From contig NZ_WVIE01000030.1 of assembly GCF_010091945.1 (NCBI RefSeq), positions 1 through 56,729 on the forward strand: 56,729 nt of DNA, read 5' to 3'. Below are positions 1 through 9,716 of this stretch, one piece after another (the first letter of the stretch is position 1; each line of letters starts with the position of its first letter). The notes under the pieces are model-generated. The model saw only the letters and a list, made by a program, of their open reading frames with translations. It did no database searches and had not been told where the DNA came from. This DNA comes from Myxacorys almedinensis A (lineage in GTDB: Bacteria; Cyanobacteriota; Cyanobacteriia; Leptolyngbyales; Leptolyngbyaceae). Made by a program: the position numbers and the translations under genes.

Positions 1-85
1 AAGGAATTTTACAACTCTTTCAAACGTAGTCTCAGCTTTCTTTTTGCGCTACCTTCCGTTCGTCGAACTCACGTCATATTAGGCA

Positions 86-114
86 GCGATCGCGGCAAAT
101 TATAGCGCGATCGC
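86..114. terminator. Hairpin built from two HIP1 octamers downstream of the P-type ATPase
   Basis: The arms GCGATCGCG (86-94) and CGCGATCGC (106-114) are perfectly complementary and leave an 11-nt loop. Each arm contains a HIP1 octamer. The hairpin lies just past the minus-strand stop of the ATPase gene. There is no T-run after it, so a role in termination or 3'-end protection is inferred only from position. Confidence 0.35.
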
Positions 115-127
115 ACGGGGCATTTTC

Positions 128-2926
128 TCAATCGGGGCGATCGAGGCGATTTGCAAAGAGCGCCACCGGAACCATAGGCAACGCTGGCAGCAAACAAATC
201 AACCACTGATTCAAACTCAAAGGCGCTGTTCCAAACAGGGTATTCATAGCACTCCACTGGCTAAACATAATCTGTAAAACAACAGTACTTACAATACCAA
301 TCACAATAGCTTTTGTATCACCTATCGGAATCGCTTGTCCTCGAAGTTTAGACATCAATGCGCGTCCTAAATGGCTGATGCTCAAAAGATAGACAACTCT
401 CCCTCCAACTAAAGCTTGAATTGCCATCGTGCGAGCTAAAGCAATGTTTCCAGTGGTTTGGCGAATCCATTCAAACATGCCAAAAATGAGAACCCAATTG
501 AACACAGAAATCAGCACAATTCGCTGAAGCAGGCTTTTAGAGAGCAACGGTTCGCGGGGGTTGCGCGGCAGATTCTCCATCACACCCTCAGATTTTGGCT
601 CAAACGCTAAAGGCACCGTCATCGCCACAGAGTTCACCATATTAAGCCACAACACTTGCAGCGACAAAATTGGTAAATCTCTGGCAAATAAAGCGCTGAG
701 CAAAATGGTCATCGACTCGCCGCCATTCACAGGAAGAATAAACGCGATCGCTTTGCGTAAATTCTGATAAACCGTTCGCCCTTCTTCCACCGCCGCTTCG
801 ATCGAGGCAAAATTATCATCTGTGAGCAACATATCAGAGGCTTCGCGCGCCACATCAGTTCCTGCGCCGCCCATGGCAATGCCGATGTCTGCCTGACGCA
901 AAGCGGGTGCATCGTTCACCCCATCGCCCGTCATCGCCACAATCTCACCCCGGCGCTGCAATGCTTCCACCAAGCGAAATTTTTGCTCCGGAGCCACTCT
1001 CGCAAACACCACCCCGTCTTCCACCGCCTGCGATAGTTCTGCATCGTCCATGCGGGTCAGTTGTTGCCCGTCAAAGGCACGAACCTGCCCTGCCTTTTGC
1101 AGCCCGATCCGCTCTGCGATCGCAGTTGCCGTGGTGATGTGATCGCCGGTAATCATCTTCACCTGGATTCCGGCAGACTGGCAAGACCGAACCGCCGCGA
1201 TCGCTTCTGCACGAGGCGGATCGATCATACCCTGCATGCCCAAAAACATCAGCCCCGTTTCAAGATCGTGATGATCGAGGGAGTCGTGATCGGCTGGCAT
1301 GGGTTTCTTGGCAAACGCCAACACCCGCAAGCCTTGCTTCGCCATGGTTTCAACGTTTTGTTCAATCTCATGTCGATCTAGCGCCCTACCCTCTAGGGTT
1401 GGCTGACAGCGCCCCAAAACCGCCTCTACCGACCCTTTAACATAAATCACGGTTTCTCCACGGGGGGCATCCTGAGGCTCATGCAAGGTTGCCATATACT
1501 GAAACTGCGACTCAAACGGAATCGAGTCCAACCGAGGCAAAGACGGCGCGATCGCATCGGCATGCAAATTAGCTTTACTCGCAGCGGCAATCAACGCGCC
1601 CTCGGTGGGGTCGCCAATCACAACCCACCGATCCTGCCCTTGCCCCTGCGAATCTTCGCTCACTTCTAGATGCGAGTCATTACACATGAGTCCGGCGATC
1701 AGGCACTCTCGCAGCATCGGAGCCGCATCTATCACACTTTCCTGAACGCTTTCTGCATCACTTTCTACATCACTTTCTACATCATGGAGTGAGTCCCAAG
1801 TGCGCGTCTCGTAAATTGCCCCATCTGGGCTATACCCAGTGCCACTAACCCGATACCGCCGTTGCCCAGCATAAATCGCCTGCACGGTCATCTGGTTTTC
1901 GGTTAGCGTTCCGGTTTTGTCTGAGCAAATCACCGTTGCGCCCCCCAGGGTTTCCACCGCTGGCAGTTTCCGCACGATCGCATGACGGCGCGCCATTCGG
2001 TTCACTCCGATCGCCAGCGTCACGGTCACCACCGCAGGCAAGCCTTCAGGAATCGCGCTCACAGCTAGGGCAACCGCCGCCTCAAACATGCCTGCCAAAG
2101 GTTGCCCCTGAGCAATGCCAACCGCCATGGTCAGCGTTGCCAGCGCCAAAATGATGTAGAGCAACTTATGGCTAAACTGGGCAAATTTGCGTGTCAGGGG
2201 CGTGCTCAGGTTCGTGCTTTGCCCAAGAGATTGTGAAATCCGTCCAACTTCGGTTGCATTTGCCGTTGCCACGACGATTCCGCTGCCTTGCCCAAAGGTG
2301 ACAAAACTTCCAGCGTATGCCATGTTTAGCCGCTCAGCTAAAGGGGTGTCGGGCTGCAACGGCGCGGTGAGTTTTTCAACCGGAACCGATTCCCCCGTTA
2401 ATGCAGATTCATCGATTTGCAAGTTGCGAGCGCTCACCAAGCGCAAATCAGCAGGCACTTTATCCCCAGACGTGAGCAAAACCAAATCTCCAGGCACAAT
2501 CTCTTCAGACGAAATGCGCTGTTTTTGCCCATCTCGAATCACGGTAGCTTCGGTGGTGACTGCTTTTGCCAGAGCCGCGATCGCACCTTCTGCTTTCGAT
2601 TCTTGCACAAAGCCAATCACAGCATTGATGATTGTCACGCCCCAAATCACCGCCGCATTTGTCCAGGCTCCCAAAAACGCCTTGATCGCGCCTGCCACGA
2701 TCAAAATATAGAGCAAGGCTTGATTAAATTGCAGCAAAAACCTCAGCCAAGCGGGTTTTCCAGGTTTAACCGTTAATTCATTTAAGCCATAATGCCCTCG
2801 CTGTTGGTCAACCAGGGCTGCCGTTAAGCCTGCGGTTAGGTCGCTACCAAACTGATGAGCCGCCGCATCGGCAGAAAGCTGATGAAATTCTTGAGCAGAA
2901 GATTGAGGTTTAGCCGTAGTCGTCAT
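128..2926 (-). CDS. P2-type cation-translocating ATPase (PacL/Ca2+-ATPase-like)
   Basis: Membrane pump that uses ATP to move a cation across the membrane. The protein has about 932 residues. It has an N-terminal cation-ATPase domain, then M1-M2, an actuator domain with TGES, M4 with PEGLP, the phosphorylation motif DKTGT, an N domain, the hinge TGDGVNDAP, and a C-terminal block of six membrane segments. PEGLP in M4 is typical of P2A (SERCA/PMR1-like) pumps. M6 reads LNMVNSVAMT and lacks the Asp of the SERCA NxxTD motif, so Ca2+ specificity should not be assumed. The N domain carries a short acidic DVES repeat encoded by three 12-bp units (1748-1783). The ATG at 2926 is preferred over a TTG six bases upstream. 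It appears monocistronic. Confidence 0.9.
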   Translation of the reverse strand: MTTTAKPQSSAQEFHQLSADAAAHQFGSDLTAGLTAALVDQQRGHYGLNELTVKPGKPAWLRFLLQFNQALLYILIVAGAIKAFLGAWTNAAVIWGVTIINAVIGFVQESKAEGAIAALAKAVTTEATVIRDGQKQRISSEEIVPGDLVLLTSGDKVPADLRLVSARNLQIDESALTGESVPVEKLTAPLQPDTPLAERLNMAYAGSFVTFGQGSGIVVATANATEVGRISQSLGQSTNLSTPLTRKFAQFSHKLLYIILALATLTMAVGIAQGQPLAGMFEAAVALAVSAIPEGLPAVVTVTLAIGVNRMARRHAIVRKLPAVETLGGATVICSDKTGTLTENQMTVQAIYAGQRRYRVSGTGYSPDGAIYETRTWDSLHDVESDVESDAESVQESVIDAAPMLRECLIAGLMCNDSHLEVSEDSQGQGQDRWVVIGDPTEGALIAAASKANLHADAIAPSLPRLDSIPFESQFQYMATLHEPQDAPRGETVIYVKGSVEAVLGRCQPTLEGRALDRHEIEQNVETMAKQGLRVLAFAKKPMPADHDSLDHHDLETGLMFLGMQGMIDPPRAEAIAAVRSCQSAGIQVKMITGDHITTATAIAERIGLQKAGQVRAFDGQQLTRMDDAELSQAVEDGVVFARVAPEQKFRLVEALQRRGEIVAMTGDGVNDAPALRQADIGIAMGGAGTDVAREASDMLLTDDNFASIEAAVEEGRTVYQNLRKAIAFILPVNGGESMTILLSALFARDLPILSLQVLWLNMVNSVAMTVPLAFEPKSEGVMENLPRNPREPLLSKSLLQRIVLISVFNWVLIFGMFEWIRQTTGNIALARTMAIQALVGGRVVYLLSISHLGRALMSKLRGQAIPIGDTKAIVIGIVSTVVLQIMFSQWSAMNTLFGTAPLSLNQWLICLLPALPMVPVALFANRLDRPD

Positions 2927-3465
2927 ACACAAAATCTCGCAAAATAAAATACAATACTTTTTAGATAAAATAAATTACATATACGAAAACTCTGAAGATT
3001 ATTTTTTAGATCATAAAAATAGCCGATTTACATCCTACGAGAAATAACTAGCGAGCGTTTACGTCATCATCAGAGACCTGAAGCTTTTCCTACAGTACCA
3101 AATTCCTGATTGACGCTGACATTTAAACCTTTACTGCTAAACCTTTACTGCAAGCACAAGGGTCGAAAACGCCTCAGCGATCGCACGGTCTGATTCTCCC
3201 TTTAGATAGAACAAAAATTCTAATTTTTGGTACATAATGCGCCACGACATCTGTTAAGTTGTGCTTCGTTTTTAGGCTGCGTTAGGTCATCAAGAATCGA
3301 AAGCGGGAATCGAGAGCGCTGCGATCGCACGTCCAGCACCAATCGGGATAGCGACAGCAGAGCGATCAAATTTTAGCGATCACTGGCTCAGCAACACAGA
3401 TTAAGATAGAAGGCAATCCTCACGGTTGCTGCTCTAGATTCTGACTTCATCGTTTACCCAAATCC
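2927..3465. other. Intergenic region with a perfect 14-bp tandem duplication
   Basis: Divergent intergenic region between the ATPase and the large kinase, so it should hold both promoters. No convincing ORF is present. It contains two head-to-tail copies of TAAACCTTTACTGC (3124-3137 and 3138-3151) and scattered HIP1-like GCGATC sites. I could not assign -35/-10 boxes with confidence. Confidence 0.5.
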
Positions 3466-6400
3466 ATGACCGAAGCTTTGCCAAAGCCCACCCCCCTGAC
3501 TGCTCTCCTTCCCCCAAACGAGGCGGAACGGTTAAAAGCATTGCGGCGCTATCAGATTCTCGATACCCCCCCAGAAACTGCGTTCGATCGCATCACAGCC
3601 TTGGCAGCACGCCTGTTTAATATGCCAATTACCCTGGTGTCTTTGATCGATGAATCGAGGGGTTGGTTCAAGTCAAGCCATGGTTTTGACCCTTGCGAAG
3701 TCCAACGGGATGCTACCATTTGCAGCTTTGCCGTGTTGTCTGACGATGTGTTGGTGATTCCCGATACCCGCCAAGACGATCGCCTCACATGCAATCCATT
3801 CGTGCAAAGTGAACCAGGATTACGCTTTTATGCAGGTGCGCCTTTGCTCACGCAAGATGGCTACAACTTGGGGACGCTCTGTTTGCTCGATACAAAACCG
3901 CACCCCCCCCTGACTGATGACCAGAAAGCAACGCTGGCAGACTTAGCCGCCATGGTGGTCGATGAGCTAGAGCTACGGCTTGCCGCCCGGAAAGCTGCCC
4001 AAATCGATGCGGCGCTGCTAGAGGTAACTCAGGGCGTAGCAACCGTGACAGGGGATGCGTTTTTTACTGCCCTGGTTCAGCATTTTGCGAAAGTGTTAGG
4101 AGCAGACTACATTTACATTGGCTTAGTCGATGAGCATAATGTCGAGATGCTGCATACGATCGCAGTCTGCGCCCACGGTCAGAGTATCGATAACTTTGCC
4201 TACTCTCTGCACGACACCCCCTGCAGAGAGGTGATTCGGCAGCGCAAACTGTGCTGCTATCCCAGTGGTGTGCAGGCTCACTTTCCCCACGCTCCTCTGC
4301 TAGAACCCCTCAACGTGGAAAGCTACATCGCCGTTCCGTTTTATCACTCCAACGGTGCCCCCCTTGGCTTGCTCGGAGTGATGCACAGTGAGCCGCTCGA
4401 AAACGTCCAGCTTGCCGAAACGTTGCTCCCCATTTTTGCCCTGCGGATTGGAACAGAACTAGAGCACCAACAGGTTGAGGTGACCCGGCGGCAGGTGCAA
4501 AGTGAGTTAGAACATCTCGTAGAACAACGCACCGCCGAATTATCCAGCACCAACGAATTGCTGCACCTAGAAATTGCGGAACGCCAGCAAGCCAAAGCCG
4601 CCCTCCAGCGAGAGCAAGAATTGCTCAAAGCGCTTCTAGATAATGTTCAGGCAGGCATTGTGGCCTGTGATGCCGACGGTGTTTTGACCCTGTTTAACCG
4701 GGCAGCACGAGAATTTCACGGACTCCCAGAACAGCCCTTGCCGCCAGAGCAATGGGCAGAATACTATGACCTCTACCTGGCAGACGGCAAAACGCGGATG
4801 ACTAAAAGCGAGATTCCGCTCTTTCAAGCCTTGCAAGGGCTGCCCGTAGATGGCGTAGAAATGATGATTATCCCCAAGCAAGGAACCGCCCGGACGCTGC
4901 TGGCAAGTGGGCAAGCCATTCGTACAACGCGCAACTCTGAAGGAATCTCAGATGCCCACGGCCTACTCCAGGGTGCCGTTGTTGTCATGCACGACATTAC
5001 AGAGCGGAAGGCAGCCGAAGCGGAACTGCGGATTTCCGATGTCGCCTTGCAGCAGATGCCCGATGCCATTTTGCTAACCGATTTAGAAGGTAAGATCCAA
5101 CGCTGGTTGGGCAACGCAGAGCAGATTTTTGGCTACACCGCCGCCGAGGCGATCGGCAAATCAGTTCAGTTTCTCCATCATCCAGACAACCCCCCGACGA
5201 TCGTGTCCGAGATGATGCGATCGCTCCAAGAAACAGGCGCATTTAGCGGCGAAATTCCCTGCCAGCGCTGCGATGGCTCGGAAGTGCCGATCGAAACGAC
5301 CGCCAAAACAGTGTACGACAAAGCAGGACACCCCCTCTTTTTTGTCGGCATCAACAAAGACATCACCGATCGCAAACGAGCCGAAGCCGAACGCGCTCAA
5401 CTGATCCGAGAGCAAACTGCCCGCCTAGAAGCCGAAGCCGATCAGCAGCGATCGGCATTTTTAGTGGAGATTACACTGGCACTCGCATCGTCGCTAGAGT
5501 ATGAACGCACACTGACCAGCGTTGCCGAGTTGGTCGTGCCGTTCTTTGCCGACTGGTGTGCTGTTGATTTGCTGCATGACAATCACACCATTCATCGGGT
5601 AGTAGTAGCCCATCGCGATCCAGAAAAAGTGAACTTAGGGTGGGAACTGCATCGGCAGTATCCCCGACAGATTGATGAAGCAGAGGGCATCGCCAAAGTG
5701 CTGCGAACCGGGCAAACAGAGCTTGGTGCAGATATTTCAGATGCGATGTTAGCATCCATTGCTCATGATGCCAGCCATCTGCACATTTTGCGCGAATTGG
5801 GCTTGACCTCTTACATCATCTCGCCGCTGATCGCCCGTGGACAGATTTTAGGAGCCATGACCTTTGTGATGGCAGAATCGCATCGCCACTACAGCGCGGC
5901 AGAGGTGGCACTAGCAGAAGATATTACCCACCGCGCCGCGATCGCAATCGACAATGCTCGGCTCTATCAAGAGGCACAGCAGGCGCAGCAAGCCGCCGAG
6001 CAATCTGCGGCACGGGTGACTCGGCTTCAGTCTGTCACTGCTGCCCTCTCCGAATCGCTGACGCCAGCCCAAGTGTCGGATGTGATTGTGGATCAGGGCA
6101 TCGCGGCGTTGGGCGCAACCGTGGCGATGGTTGCCCTGCTCCATCCAACCGGCACAGAACTAGAAGTCGTTCGAGCGATCGGCTTTGAGCTAGACCAGCT
6201 TGCAGGATGGGATCGGTTTTCCCTAGACGCTCCTCTGCCTCTCGCCGAAGCCGTGCGGACAGGGCAGCCAATCTGGGCAGAGCCATCTGCCGCACGAGCC
6301 GTCCGCTACCCCCATCTTGCACAGCAGTATGCCGAGCAACCACTTGGGGCATGGATCTCAATTCCTCTGATGGTAGAAGGTCGGGCGGTAGGCGGCATGT

Positions 6401-7728
6401 CCTTTGGCTTTGCCGAGCCACAGCACCTAGACGGAAAAAATCAAGCGTTTATTCTGTCGCTGGCGCAGCAGTGTGCCCAAGCGATCGCACGCACCCATCT
6501 CTACGAAGCCGAACAAACTGCCCGCGCGCTGGCAGAATCGGCAAACCGTGTTAAAGACGAGTTTTTAGCTGTGCTGTCCCACGAACTGCGGACGCCCCTC
6601 AACCCGATTTTGGGGTGGTCGAAGCTGCTGCGCGCTGGCAAATTAGATGGGGCAAAAACGGCTCAGGCACTCGATACGATCGAGCGCAATGCCAAAATGC
6701 AAGCGCAACTGATCGAAGATTTGCTAGATATTTCACGAATTCTTCAGGGTAAGCTGCGGCTGAATGCGGTTGCCGTTGATCTGGCAGAAACGATTCAGGC
6801 GGCGATCGAAACGGTGCGGCTGTCTGCGATCGCAAAGTCGATCACCATCCAGTTTGAAGAAATCACCGAAGCGAGCACTGCCCCCCTTCAGGTTTCGGGG
6901 GATGCCGGACGGCTCCAGCAAGTCATCTGGAACCTTTTGACCAACGCCATCAAATTTACCCAGCCCGGAGGACAGGTTGACATCAAACTGACATCAAACC
7001 TGGCTTCAAACCTAGGAGATCAGCCCGGAGAAGAGATCCTCACTCAATATGCTCAAATCACCGTGAGCGACACTGGCAAAGGCATTGATCCGGCTTTCTT
7101 ACCCCATGTATTCGACTATTTTCGTCAGGCAGATAGCACAACCACCCGTAAGTTTGGCGGATTGGGGCTAGGGCTGGCGATCGTGCGGCATCTCGTCGAA
7201 CTCCATGGCGGCACCGTTAGAGCAGATAGCCCAGGCGAAGGCATGGGGGCAACCTTAACCGTTTGGCTACCCACGCTCAAGCCCAACGATCGCCGCATTC
7301 AGGAAGATCGCCTTTCCTCCCAATGCTTGCCTCCTGCCTCGCTGCTCACCAGTCTTCGGGTGCTCGTGGTAGATGACGAAATCGATTCCTGCGAATTAGT
7401 TGCTTTTATCCTGGGGCAGTCAGGGGCGATCGTCACCTCAGCGTCTTCGGCCGCCGAAGCCCTACAGGCGGTTGAGCAAGCCCGGTTTGATGTGTTAGTC
7501 AGCGATATTGGCATGCCAGAGATGAACGGCTACGCCTTGATTCAACAGATCCGTATGCTGCCCCAAGGCAAACAACTTGTAGCAGTTGCCCTGACTGCCT
7601 ATGCAGGAGACCACGATCGACAGCACGCGATCGCTGCTGGGTTTCAACATCACATCCCAAAGCCTATAGAACCGGAAACCCTAACGCGCGCGATCGCCGA
7701 TCTCGTCAAACAGCAGCGATCGCTTTAA
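3466..7728 (+). CDS. Multi-sensor hybrid histidine kinase (GAF-GAF-PAS-PAS-GAF-GAF-HisKA-HATPase-REC)
   Basis: Soluble sensor kinase of 1420 residues with no obvious membrane segment. Domains seen in order, approximate residues: GAF 30-172, GAF 183-335, a coiled coil, PAS 390-510, PAS 521-640, GAF 665-830, GAF 855-1010, HisKA with the phospho-accepting His1039 in [10 protein letters not shown], HATPase 1145-1265, and a C-terminal receiver with Asp1347 in SDIGMPEMNG. The GAF domains do not show the Cys arrangement I would need to call a bilin-binding photoreceptor, so the signal is unknown. The C-terminal receiver may act in a phosphorelay or in autoregulation. ATG at 3466 fits the usual start of this family (LPPNEAERLKALRRYQILDT follows shortly after). 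No partner regulator is adjacent. Confidence 0.93.
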   Translation: MTEALPKPTPLTALLPPNEAERLKALRRYQILDTPPETAFDRITALAARLFNMPITLVSLIDESRGWFKSSHGFDPCEVQRDATICSFAVLSDDVLVIPDTRQDDRLTCNPFVQSEPGLRFYAGAPLLTQDGYNLGTLCLLDTKPHPPLTDDQKATLADLAAMVVDELELRLAARKAAQIDAALLEVTQGVATVTGDAFFTALVQHFAKVLGADYIYIGLVDEHNVEMLHTIAVCAHGQSIDNFAYSLHDTPCREVIRQRKLCCYPSGVQAHFPHAPLLEPLNVESYIAVPFYHSNGAPLGLLGVMHSEPLENVQLAETLLPIFALRIGTELEHQQVEVTRRQVQSELEHLVEQRTAELSSTNELLHLEIAERQQAKAALQREQELLKALLDNVQAGIVACDADGVLTLFNRAAREFHGLPEQPLPPEQWAEYYDLYLADGKTRMTKSEIPLFQALQGLPVDGVEMMIIPKQGTARTLLASGQAIRTTRNSEGISDAHGLLQGAVVVMHDITERKAAEAELRISDVALQQMPDAILLTDLEGKIQRWLGNAEQIFGYTAAEAIGKSVQFLHHPDNPPTIVSEMMRSLQETGAFSGEIPCQRCDGSEVPIETTAKTVYDKAGHPLFFVGINKDITDRKRAEAERAQLIREQTARLEAEADQQRSAFLVEITLALASSLEYERTLTSVAELVVPFFADWCAVDLLHDNHTIHRVVVAHRDPEKVNLGWELHRQYPRQIDEAEGIAKVLRTGQTELGADISDAMLASIAHDASHLHILRELGLTSYIISPLIARGQILGAMTFVMAESHRHYSAAEVALAEDITHRAAIAIDNARLYQEAQQAQQAAEQSAARVTRLQSVTAALSESLTPAQVSDVIVDQGIAALGATVAMVALLHPTGTELEVVRAIGFELDQLAGWDRFSLDAPLPLAEAVRTGQPIWAEPSAARAVRYPHLAQQYAEQPLGAWISIPLMVEGRAVGGMSFGFAEPQHLDGKNQAFILSLAQQCAQAIARTHLYEAEQTARALAESANRVKDEFLAVLSHELRTPLNPILGWSKLLRAGKLDGAKTAQALDTIERNAKMQAQLIEDLLDISRILQGKLRLNAVAVDLAETIQAAIETVRLSAIAKSITIQFEEITEASTAPLQVSGDAGRLQQVIWNLLTNAIKFTQPGGQVDIKLTSNLASNLGDQPGEEILTQYAQITVSDTGKGIDPAFLPHVFDYFRQADSTTTRKFGGLGLGLAIVRHLVELHGGTVRADSPGEGMGATLTVWLPTLKPNDRRIQEDRLSSQCLPPASLLTSLRVLVVDDEIDSCELVAFILGQSGAIVTSASSAAEALQAVEQARFDVLVSDIGMPEMNGYALIQQIRMLPQGKQLVAVALTAYAGDHDRQHAIAAGFQHHIPKPIEPETLTRAIADLVKQQRSL

Positions 7729-7831
7729 CAGGAAGCTCAACCAACGAAACAGACAAGACCTTCCTGTCTTATTAGACTTCTTGCATAAATCCGTTGCCAC
7801 TCCACGGTTGCAATCCCACGGTTGCAAGAAG
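7729..7831. repeat. Short tandem duplication within an inverted repeat
   Basis: Between the convergent kinase and secreted-protein genes. CCACGGTTGCAA occurs twice with a 14-bp period (7802-7813, 7816-7827). A 9-bp inverted repeat, CTTCTTGCA (7777-7785) and TGCAAGAAG (7823-7831), encloses it. It may serve as a shared 3' structure for the two convergent genes. No good T-run follows. Confidence 0.4.
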
Positions 7832-8812
7832 CTATTGTTTTACTGCACAGCCTTCCCGAACCACATTCCCCAATATCAGCGTTGCACTGTAAGCATACGC
7901 TTGGTCAGACATTGTATCGCTACATGCACCTTTGTTAATGATCAAAAATCCGCTTGGTTGCCCTTGCAGCCGGTACACCCGAACGTTATCCGCAGGGCGT
8001 CCTTCAGCGCCTAAAGGAGCAACAGATGGAAAGGTCAGTTTTGGAGTCTCTGGCGTTGAATAAACAATATTACTTTTGTTTACAGTAACGTTCCAAAATG
8101 GCTCATTCCCACGAACGATAAATGATTCCTTAGCTGTCGAAGATGGCTCAGCTTTAGTGAACGCAAATGAATTCATCACCTCGTTAAACGCTGTGCGATA
8201 CATTGCGTCACTATCACCGTAATTTACCTTGGCAAGACTAATCAAAATAATATTGCCGCTCTTGGGGTTAGAGAAGACCACATTCTCGTTTTCGTAAAGC
8301 CCAGTAGATGAAAACAAAACCCCTTTCTGCCCTGCGATCGCACGCTGTTTGAAATGGCTAGGGGCTACAAACTGGTTGCTTTGCTTTACCCATTGCTGCA
8401 CCGAAACGTTCTGAGGGTTGCGATGCACAGACACACGCACATTCGCTGGATACTCTGTTCCACCTTCATAGTCGCCAGCTTCAATGCTCTGGTAGTCTTG
8501 CTGTGTCCAAATATCAATCGCATTTAGCAGCGATGAATCCTTTGGCAGACGTTGAGCCACATCCACAACAAACGCTTTGCGAGAGTACCCAAACTGAAAA
8601 CTATCAGGGTTAGCTTCGCCTAGCCCCAAAGCAGGAGTTCGATAAAGAGTTTGCCCCGAAGGGGCTGGTTTTTGCTGAGATACCACCGATGCAGCCTGAT
8701 TTGCCCGACTCAGTGTGGAAGACGTGAACACAGGAACAGATGCCGTTCCCAGGATCAAAATTGCCCCAGCAGATTGGAGAAGCCGTTGCTTCAAATATTT
8801 GCGATGCATCAT
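7832..8812 (-). CDS. Secreted protein with C-terminal COG3650-like domain
   Basis: Exported protein of unknown function, about 326 residues from the chosen start. A basic N-terminus (HRKYLKQR) and a hydrophobic stretch ending near TSSTLSRANQA form a signal peptide or anchor. The middle part, with FQFGYSRKAFVVD and VRVSVHRNPQNVS, loosely recalls PsbP-like or surface-adhered domains. The last 100 residues contain GNEPFWNVTV and CSDTMSDQAYAYSATL, which match the COG3650 domain found in lipoproteins and envelope proteins. The two Cys in CSD and EGCAV may form a disulfide. The open frame extends to a TTG at 8860, but the ATG at 8812 places the signal peptide correctly. It stands alone on this strand. 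Confidence 0.7.
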   Translation of the reverse strand: MMHRKYLKQRLLQSAGAILILGTASVPVFTSSTLSRANQAASVVSQQKPAPSGQTLYRTPALGLGEANPDSFQFGYSRKAFVVDVAQRLPKDSSLLNAIDIWTQQDYQSIEAGDYEGGTEYPANVRVSVHRNPQNVSVQQWVKQSNQFVAPSHFKQRAIAGQKGVLFSSTGLYENENVVFSNPKSGNIILISLAKVNYGDSDAMYRTAFNEVMNSFAFTKAEPSSTAKESFIVRGNEPFWNVTVNKSNIVYSTPETPKLTFPSVAPLGAEGRPADNVRVYRLQGQPSGFLIINKGACSDTMSDQAYAYSATLILGNVVREGCAVKQ

Positions 8813-9053
8813 TATTTTCTTGACCCAAACGATTGATTTTGATAGTTTTAATAACTTCAACGGTTAAACCAGGGTTTCCGCGATGCTGACAAAATGAGCT
8901 TTTGCTGTTGAGCCGCGAACAGCCAACTCAACGGCAAAATGCGGAAACGTCTGGTGGGTGAGCAGTTTGGGTTTACGGCAGAGGGCAGTGAGGAGCTAGT
9001 TTGTTCTGAGCAAAGCAAGCCTAACATTGCCTATAAAAGCTGACTGAGACAGA

Positions 9054-9716
9054 TCAAGCGTCTGGTGACTCAATGCCAGTCTCTTCAGAAGACACGAGTT
9101 TAAACCGAGAGGGATTGATCTGAACTTTTGCTAACCGTTTTTGGATCACTCCGCGAGAAAGGAACCCAGCCACACTCTTACGAGCTTTTGCCAAGGCTTC
9201 CCCCTCAAAATTGCCATAGAGTACCTCGATCATTTCATCTGTAGTAAACGCTTGCTCAGGATTCTGAGTCATCACTTGGACGATCGCAGCTTGAGGTGTC
9301 AGGTTCTTGAACTTGCGATCGAGGGCTTGCGGCTCAAATGCTTTGCTCTTGCGAGCCTGGCTTTTGGGCGCAGAAAGTAGAGTATTATCTGATGCTGAGT
9401 CTAACGCCGCAGCACTGAGCTTTGCAGCAGACTTAGGACGCCCTTTGCGACGAGGGGCATTAGCTTCTGCTGGCTCTTGTTGTGGTTGGTTGCTTCGCGA
9501 AAAAGCAGGTGAACGCTCAGACTCATCAGGTTCAGCAGCAAGTTCGCTAGATTCAACATAGGGAGATGTGTGCCCTAACAGGGTGTTAATTTGCGCTAGA
9601 GTGCGGTCGATTTCTGCCGTCACGGAGGCAAGGATAGCATCACGGTCGTGCATTAGTCTGTCTCGTTCTTTCTCCAATTGCGCTTTCGATTCATCACTTA
9701 GCACCATGTACGCCAT
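9054..9716 (-). CDS. Hypothetical protein with coiled-coil N-terminus and possible winged-helix C-terminus
   Basis: Unknown 220-residue protein. The N-terminal 45 residues form a charged helix (SDESKAQLEKERDRLMHDRD) likely to be a coiled coil. The middle is low-complexity and basic (PRRKGRPKSAAKL), reminiscent of an AT-hook-like GRP core. The C-terminal 75 residues (from LTPQAAIVQVM through FTTDEMIEVLYG to SRFKLV) read like a small winged-helix domain. A DNA-binding role is therefore inferred, not shown. The ATG at 9716 is chosen because the extension to 9773 has no family-like content. Ribosome binding is weak. Confidence 0.55.
   Translation of the reverse strand: MAYMVLSDESKAQLEKERDRLMHDRDAILASVTAEIDRTLAQINTLLGHTSPYVESSELAAEPDESERSPAFSRSNQPQQEPAEANAPRRKGRPKSAAKLSAAALDSASDNTLLSAPKSQARKSKAFEPQALDRKFKNLTPQAAIVQVMTQNPEQAFTTDEMIEVLYGNFEGEALAKARKSVAGFLSRGVIQKRLAKVQINPSRFKLVSSEETGIESPDA

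Noticed and set aside
3466-7728. Possible phytochrome or cyanobacteriochrome identity for the large GAF kinase
   Set aside because: I could not see the conserved Cys-His chromophore pocket in any of its GAF domains, so a bilin photoreceptor call is not supported.
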